This document shows, piece by piece, positions 13,001 to 22,000 of a DNA stretch of 64,000 nt. Location of the stretch: NCBI RefSeq assembly GCF_921293095.1, contig NC_060251.1, positions 90,196,566-90,260,565 on the forward strand, written 5' to 3'. Within the stretch, counting starts at the first letter, position 1, and every line of letters starts with the position of its first letter. The position numbers and the translations under genes are program-made. The DNA is from Ischnura elegans. Taxonomy: Eukaryota > Arthropoda > Insecta > Odonata > Coenagrionidae. Below the pieces are notes generated by a model that searched no databases, had not been told where the DNA came from, and saw nothing but the letters and a program-made list of their open reading frames with translations.

Positions 13001-16000
13001 ACTACATAAGAGACTTTTGTAAAAGAAATTTAGTAAATAACTACAAAGAGAAACATTACATTTTGCTTTACAGGTAATATTTTCAATTGATGTTGACATA
13101 ATAAGCTGGGAGCAGGATACAACATAGTAATGGCTTTAAGCTTTTCTTCCCATTTCAACTTGATGGCATGAGATATGACATAACCTCATTGGCGATCTCA
13201 AGGTGGCTATAGTCACTCAGCTCCATCATGTCATCTTTGTGCCATTTCAAATAGATTTTTTAAACATGACGTGTGTGTGCAACGAATGCATGAAACCTTT
13301 GCTCTGCAAAAATTGCACACTGCATGTTTATCATCCAGTTCACAAATATGAAAATGTAGCCACACTTTGCTAGTCATTCTACTTCAATATGGCTACCCAA
13401 TCCTGACACAACTGTCACACAGCATGAGAATATCAAACCCATGAGAATGGAACACCACAATTCCTTCATTCATTTTATGCACACGGTAGATTTTACTAAT
13501 ACTTCATAGCACTCATTGAAAACTTTAAACCAAACAAAGAATTCAGAATTACTTTAAAATTTGAATATGTAAAATGTAAGTTTCATCATGAAATGGAGAA
13601 AGCACCATAAAAGGAACAGCCAATCTCACAGGCATTTGAATGCACAAAATTCTTCTTTGTGTTTTCCTTGTGAATTCATTAGCATCATAAATATTCATGC
13701 TTACCACCAATAAGAAGTTTCTGCAAAAATAATAGGTATTTTAGGAATTGAACCAACCAAATCTGCAAGCCCAAACCATTTTCCAAGGCTTTAAAGAGAG
13801 TCATAGACGATCTATGCTGTGTATTTTAAATTAAAATAGTTGATTAGTTTGTGTCCTTGAATATTGAATGATGTAAAAAGCTTATCACTCACGTTAATTG
13901 GTGATTCAACAATTCATACATACCATCCCTACTTTTGTGCATTTTTCCTTAACACTTTCTTGGTTCTCTCTTCTTTGTCTAGGGACTCTAATAAGCTATT
14001 GAATAAGCTATTGGGGGTATAACCTTATAATTCCAGTTGATCAGACAGTTAAAATTTTGGATGGCCAACTCTACCTTAATTAATGATCATACTACTTGGC
14101 TATTATGATGATTGAATTTTCTTAAAATATTCTAGTTACTGCCACCCAAAGGGCTATTTGGAAAAAGTACAGGAAAAGAAATACCTGTTGTCTTTTTTGC
14201 TGAGAATAAGCAGTCGTTCCATCAAACGGTACCAATTTCTCCAATTGTATGTCATCATGGGCCAACTTCTGTAACAGCATTCCTCCTGATGCAACATTCA
14301 CCACACGGGATTTTTCAGCCCTGAAACGAGGTAAATAATGCTTGCCTTGAAAAGGGAACAAAGGTAGTTGGACAGTGTCTTTGACATGAAAAATTATAAA
14401 GTGATTGGTACAGGTAAATATCTACATACCTAAGCCTCAATTTGGCACCACATTGGAAAGAAGAGAAGCATCATTATTCAAAACTGAACCGTTATCCAAT
14501 CAAAGAAACTTTTCCTTGAATACAAATGATGAGATGTATGGGAAATTCAGCTCTAAAATTCTATGAAGGACTGCAAGACTAGATTGGATTAGCACAGGAG
14601 AAACTGAGCTTAACCCTTGAGATTTTAGCTGCCAGCCAGGGTAGAAGAGACCCCCTGTGTAGGAGGCACCCCTGCCATGAGGGCTGCTCTGATGGAATTA
14701 AGCCCCTCAGCAATTGTTATGGTGAGGGGAAGTACCCAAGTGCAAGATATACAGGTAGCAATAGAAATTTTGGGTAAATGCTGCAGTCTGCCTGCAAAAC
14801 GTATAAAAAGGTTCCCACACTCTTAAGGGTTAAGAGTAGAGATGGGCCAAATAGTATATTTCTCGAATTCGAATATCGAATACGTATATGAACTTAATTT
14901 TTGTCCATATACCTCACTCGAATATTCAATGCTGCATTATTTAATATGCATTTTTCACCTTATTTCAAATACAAATTAAAATTAAAATAAAAAATGCTGA
15001 ACACTGATGCAAGTTATTCTACTTCAATAAGACTTCCAAATCCTGATGCAACTGTCACCCACGATTACATCAAACCTGCACGCATGAAGCACTGCAATGC
15101 TTTTGTGTTTTCTTACATGCATATTGAAGATTATATAATTAGTATTGCTTTACTGCATTCTTTGAAAACCTAAAATTAAATATAAAATTGACAGTAAATT
15201 TAAAATTAGAATACGTAAACTTTGATCAGATATGATATGTAAAATTTTTTTCTTAACTCCCCATTTCCCGTAGGCCTCATTAACCCCACTCATCCCCTCT
15301 AAACCATATTCCTAGTTATGCCACTGTTGTACATGGATTTTAATATTTCTGGGTAGGATACCATGCGATTCTCTCACATTCAAAGTTTGCCTGATGATAG
15401 TAAAGAAGCACCTTTGCTGTCCCTGGCAGCTGTCCTCTCCTCACTCACCATGAGCAACTCTGTTGTTTCTAACCCTCTCATTCATGTCACCATCTCCACC
15501 CTATTTCAACATCCATATTTTGAAAACCTCAAGCCCACTTTGTCTCCTACCAATGTATCTACGCATCTTACAATGCAGTTCTCTCCAGTGGAGCAGTGAG
15601 GGGGATAACCCCCCTATTGTCCCCCATAGCTCAGAGGAATTTTTAAGTTTAATCCATTTTACTTAACTTTCAAACTGCCAGCCCATTTCAGGTGAAATGT
15701 GCGAAGACTGCCAAGACTATTTTCCGGAATTAGCAACATTTCAGATTAAAAGATTTTTCAGCTACTTAATATGGTGGTTTCCTATTATTTTTTTATTGCC
15801 TAAATTGAAAGATTATTACTCCTGGAGTGCGTATTTCACGCTTATAGATTTTTACATGACAATATCTATTTTTCGGGATTAAATGAAAAGTGAAAATTTT
15901 CAAGCACGCGAAAACGCAACGCGTATGTATGAATGCCGGGAAATCTCTCTGTGTGACGTATTTCTGGTTCCCGCTGCCGCCCTGTGAGGTGACCTTGAGG

Positions 16001-19000
16001 CGAGTTGAGTGCTGATACGACGCAGGCTGCTAGCAGGTAGCTGAGTACCCTGCTGGCTGGTAGCGCTTGGCTTAAATAAGGATTATTAATACCTTATCAA
16101 ATGAAGAAAACTTTCCGACCTTAGCCAGTTTTAATAAGTGATTATTGAGACATGTTTCCCTGAGCTCTGCGCCTCATGTATGCATTGGTAACCTCAGACG
16201 ATGTATAACTCATATCTTCTCTTATAGAAACTAGGTCCCTGTGACGTCACGTGGAGTGGCATCGCATGGGTGCCAATCTGGCCCTTTTCAAATGAGGATA
16301 AAAATGGACCATTGCCATTCGTCTAAACCGGTATTTCAAAAACCAAATAATTAGTATATTATGGATACAGTAATGGTGGGTAACAAATTGCAATCAATGC
16401 CTTTCGTTTTCTTTGATGAAGGAAACTACCCTATTTTATTTAATACATCTAAATTTTTTTCCCAATTCTTAAGATATATTAACATCTTATAACCATAGGC
16501 AGATTATGGGGGTTTACATAAATTACAGCCTTTGAAAAGCTCACAATCACAAAAAAAAGTGAAATAATTTGGGCCGATAAATCGGCCCCTGGCAGTTTTT
16601 GCTCAACTAGCGAGGGCCGATATATCGGCATGGTGGCAGTAAAAGGGTTGATTGGATTAATGTTACTGACAAAACAGTGTAAATATTAATAAATATCCCT
16701 CTGAAAGTTGTAAAACTCACCATTTTGAACCGTTTTATGTTTAAATTTTTCTGGGGTAGGGCCGCCCATTACCCTGGAGGGTATTCCAAGTCCTCCAGGC
16801 CTCCCAAGATTAGTTGCGCCTAAAACCCGCCTAGCCTTAATTCCTAGCTGCACTCCTGGCTCCCTCTATTAGACTCTTCAAATACCTTTGAAACACACAC
16901 ATGATATTCACAACTTATATCTTACCAACTCTTTCCTCTTTGAAACCACTTTCATAAGTGACGTTCTCCTCCTGTTAGCTGACAGGTCCGTTTCTTTCCA
17001 ATTCTTTATCTACATAAATGTTTACAACCAGTTTAATTTCATTCAACCTTGATGACTACACAGTCAAAAGCCTGCCAATATGGCAAAGCATGGAAGGTAC
17101 TAAGCTTTTTTCAGTGATGATGCCCCACAGAGCTGAGCCTGACCTATAATTTTTTCTCACTCATTTAAACAAGAAGTGTTTACACATGAAATTACCTAGC
17201 ACCAAAAAGGTCACTAAATACATAGTTAGCCCTAAACTGCTTAGGCAGCTACTAAGAACTACTGATGATATTTTGAATTAAAATGAAAGGGCACATGAAT
17301 GCATGTCCCAGCCAAATTTCAACAAACATCCCAAAATACACCAAAATTTCATTCATGCACCTACTTTTTCAAGAGCGGCAAAAGTTTCCTTGTAAGGATG
17401 TGAGTGCCTAGAGAATTGGTGGCAAAGTTTTTCTCCAGGCCATCAGCATCCACTTGTTTCTCATGAAGCATGCACCCAGCATTATTAACCTATAAGAGAA
17501 GAGATGCAATGGTTAACAGGCAATGTGGTACAAAATAAGGGCATGACAGCACACAAATACTAGAAGGCACAATATATATTTGGATTAGAAAAACAATTTC
17601 TGACACTCATCCACAGCTTAAACTGAACACTCAAAATTTGTGGTAGGTTGTCCTTGGAAAAGCAAAAGTTTCTGGAAAATAACACCCCCATGGTTGAGCA
17701 ACTAGACTTGAATGAAGATTGCATACATCCTGTAGTGAGACCAGAAGCGGATACAGAAAAAACTCACGGGGGGTACAAAAGTATCTTCAGCTACCTTTCC
17801 TTTGTCGTACTGGTACAAATAATTAAGACACATGCAAATTTTAACAAAGTTTTACTTAAACTGATAATACGCATATACAAGACAATGCCATCTTAATATA
17901 AAAAGTTATTATTGTGGTTCTACAAAGTTAGGCAATGCGTGCGGCCCTACAAGGGGGGGCCGCAGGGGGTGCATACCCCCTGTGCCCCCCATATGTATTC
18001 GCCACTGAGTGAGACTGTGACAGTGAAATTAACCAAACATTGGACCAAAATAGTAAATCTAGAATGGTGAAATCATATGAAACTATTCAAAAGCATATAT
18101 TTATAGAAGTTAAAATCGAATGGTAAGATTCCCAAATGACATCGTGAATCTGATTGATTTCATGAACATCACATAAGGGTTCAGGGCATTCTAAAATTTG
18201 GAACAGCTGTTTTAGAGTTTTCTTGAATACAATTTTAATGCCAGCAATAGCATTTAGATAAATAGTGATTTAATACATATGCAACTTGGATAAATTCAGA
18301 GTAAGAGGTGGCTGTCGTATTTCTCCCTTCATTTTCTTTCTCACTCAAAGTAAGCGTTTTCCCATTCTTTTTGTTTCCCACGTTCTCAACCACCCAGCCC
18401 CTTCTGCCACAGGGAGTGCTGGCACGTAAGGTAAGACTTGCTGTGAACGTGATCTTGCCATACACCCGATCCTTTAATGGAAGCGTTGACGAGAGGGAGG
18501 CGACGGCTCCTCAGGGCATGCGAATGAAGGCGTAGGTATGCGAATGTTTTACATATATTAAGTGTGATTGTTCCGACATGTGAGTTCTTCCTTTTTGTGT
18601 GAGACTTTCTCTATAGTCCTTTGGACACCGCCATGGCGAGACAGAGCCAAGATGACTTTTATCAACATATTAAAATCTTTCTTGATTGAAGCTTTCGCAG
18701 CTCATGATGATTAAAAATAAGTCACATACGGGTGTATGCCGCATAAGGGTGTATACCGGACGAACAGTCAAAACTCGGATAGAAGAACACAAGGGGGCCA
18801 TTCGACTGGGTTACCCTTCAAAGTCAGCCGTAGCAGAGCACGAAGCCACCGGACATGCGATCGACTTCGAAAAATCAAGAGTCATCGCGAGGATAAAACA
18901 TTTTAAAACCAGACTCATCCGCGAGGCCATAGAAATAAAGAAAAACAAGAACAACTACAATAGAGATACCGGATTAAGAATCAGCAATACATGGAACCCA

Positions 19001-22000
19001 GTCATCCGCAACATTTCGTTATCTTCCCCCTCCAGTCATAACTCCCCACCCCTCCCACCTGAAATATAATAAAGGCAGCAAAACCCCAATCCTAACAATA
19101 TTCCCTTGAAAAAGTGACCAGCAGTCGGTCGCGAAAAGTCGAGGCTATCTCCATCACGACACGCGGCATACACCTGTATGTGACTTATTTTTAATCATAT
19201 TAAAATCTTAATTTAGAGCACAAAATATTCAAGTAGGTACTCACCAAAACATGACAGTGATTGACAGTTTCTTGAAATTCATTAGCAAACTTCACAACAT
19301 CTCTGGGAACTGAGAGGTCCAAAATATGAACATGAACATCCTGTAACCAAAATAAGACATCAATGTTATTCATTGAAATATGTATTGCTTGCATTTTATG
19401 CTGTATCGCCTAATTACAGCCAAGTATTCCATCAGAAATGGTGATGATTTTTAATGATTACCGGTCATGATTAAATTTGTGAGGTCAGATGTTAAATCAA
19501 CATATTATTACCTACTTAAAAATGACATTTAAAGCCTCAAAAAATAAATTTTGACGTGAAATATTCATAGCATATCGATGGCTAAGTTCTAACAACACAT
19601 CTCAAAAATAGCAACTTTTCAGGAGAGCAAAAAACTATTACATAGTTTCTTTTACTTGTATGCTGAAATTAATAACCAAAACTTCATACAACTGAAAAGC
19701 AGCATTCATTTGCAAACAAAAAGTTGTTTTTTGCTTGTATTTTATTTTTTTAAATGTCATTACACTTAGTTTAAATACCTGTCTCAAACCAGCCTAATTT
19801 GAGAGAAGTGTTGTTAGAACTTAACCATCGATATGAACTTCATGAGATCAAGAACATGTTCAAAAAAACTTTTGTATTATTTATCCAATTGGATTTTGTA
19901 AATCATCTCCTTACAGTTAGAGGTGAACCAAGGGGAGGAAGGTGCGGTGGAGGCCAAATTATAACACATGAATTCATTAGAAATACGGTGTTCATGAAAA
20001 TCATTATTTTCCCCCCACAAATGAATGCCATACATTTAGGGATGGGAGGCCAGTTACTTTCCCTAGGAAACCTCAGTGAGTGAGGATTTTTGTTGGTCAG
20101 GCCCAAAGAATTACACTCTGATATGAACACTGGATTGCTCGGTTACTAGCCAGGCATTATTACTAGTCTACCAAGCTCTTCACAAGTTATAGAAGCACAG
20201 TAAAATTTCTCCAAATGGTCACCTCTATTTATTGAACACCCATTCAGGCTGTATTTTCTAGGGATGGATTAATTTTCTCCATCATCTCTATCACCTAAAA
20301 CCTCCTCAATAGTATTATGTATCTCTTTTTAGGTAGCAAACACCATAAAAATACTTCTATGGCATCCCAAATATATATTAAATCCAAGGAAACAAGAGTA
20401 AGAAGAAGAGAATGAAGCCTAAAATAGCCATTCAAAAGTATTGTTATTCATTTTTGCACACATTTCGATGGCAGTTGGATTGGAAGTATCTTGTCCTCAG
20501 GGCTGGATGTTGAGCCCTGGAAATTGTCCAGTATATATAGAGGTCAATGACCAACAGCAATTTACCGATTAAATTCCCAGGAAAACTTGGGGTTTATAGG
20601 AGTGAATGAAGGATGGATATTTTTCTGTATTTGACAATACATAAGGAAAAGTAACAGCCAGCAAAAGGCTCAAAATTGTAAAAAGTTTGAATCAAGGCCT
20701 CGATAAATGATACATTAACATGCACGAGTTAATGTTGGATTGCATGAATGGTTTAGGTGGAACGGAACATGTACAAATGCATGAACCAAATTAGAACAGG
20801 TTCTATTTCCTATTCATGCGTTCGCTCAAGTTGCGTTGTTATATAATGCATTTTCGTAATCATTCACATTTTCATAGATTTAGACATTACCTCGTACATG
20901 TTAATGCATTGTGTAACCAGGTTTAGAAGGTAAAGCCCCTTAAGACAGAAAGTACTTCAGATGATTTTTCAAGCACTTAAAGTGAACTCTACTGAGTAAA
21001 TGAGGATATGTACAATGAATAGAAATCAAAAATTACTTCGATTATATTAATTAGAGAAATAATCATTTATTATTTTAGGTGAAAGCCCTTACTTAGCAGC
21101 CACCCCTTCAAATAGAAACTTTTTCCAGGAAGAAGGAGTGGCCGTCTCAAAAGAAGTTTCACTGTGCAACAAAACTATTACTGTACATGTTAACCTGAAC
21201 CTCACCTGGTTTCCTGATGCTTCAACTATCTCATTTTTAGCCGTCTCTGCATACTGACGATTTCTGCACACCATGTGTACAACTCCACCTTTTTTGGCTA
21301 CTTCCAAGGCTACTGACTTCCCAATGCCACTGTTGGCACCTGTAGATACCAAAAATAAAACTCATGCTCAAGCGTAATTATGCAATGAAACACTCAAATA
21401 AATACGGACATTCTCTCCCAAGCTTTGGCTGTTAATTTCCAAGAATAATAATTTCCAAGAAGATTGGAAGGGAAGGCTGCTTCTACAGAATCAACGTAAA
21501 AGACAATATTTTCTGAATTAAGAAACATTATCATACAGACTTGAGTACCAAAAAGATAGCTAAAAATCACCATATACTAATCCAAATAAAGCTTGGCCAT
21601 AGACAATTTTAAATTTTCACTAAAATATGAATTTACCACACTCTGAGTTTGGCCTTGGGCTGAAAACTCAGCATACCCAAATTTAGCTTAAAATATCCCA
21701 AAAAGATGCTTGGAAGAGAAAATTTTTTCATGATGGTTGCACGCCAATACCAATAATATATAGTTATAACGTAACTCCTCACATAAACAATCTTAGGCAA
21801 TACTTTCTCAAATGGTGAAACTAGAACAAGCATTTCAAGTAACATTTCAGTCTAATGAGTACTAAAATCACAGCATTTAACTTATTTCCTCAACTCCAGC
21901 TAACGACAGAAGTTCCATAACATACACTTTAGTGACTAGTACAACACTCCCATGGTTTGCATGATGACGGCTGAACCGGAACCAGAGAACAAATGTTCTT

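Noticed and set aside
14835-14950. hAT end with TTCGAATATCGAA words
   Set aside because: No partner end or target duplication was found, so element borders cannot be given.
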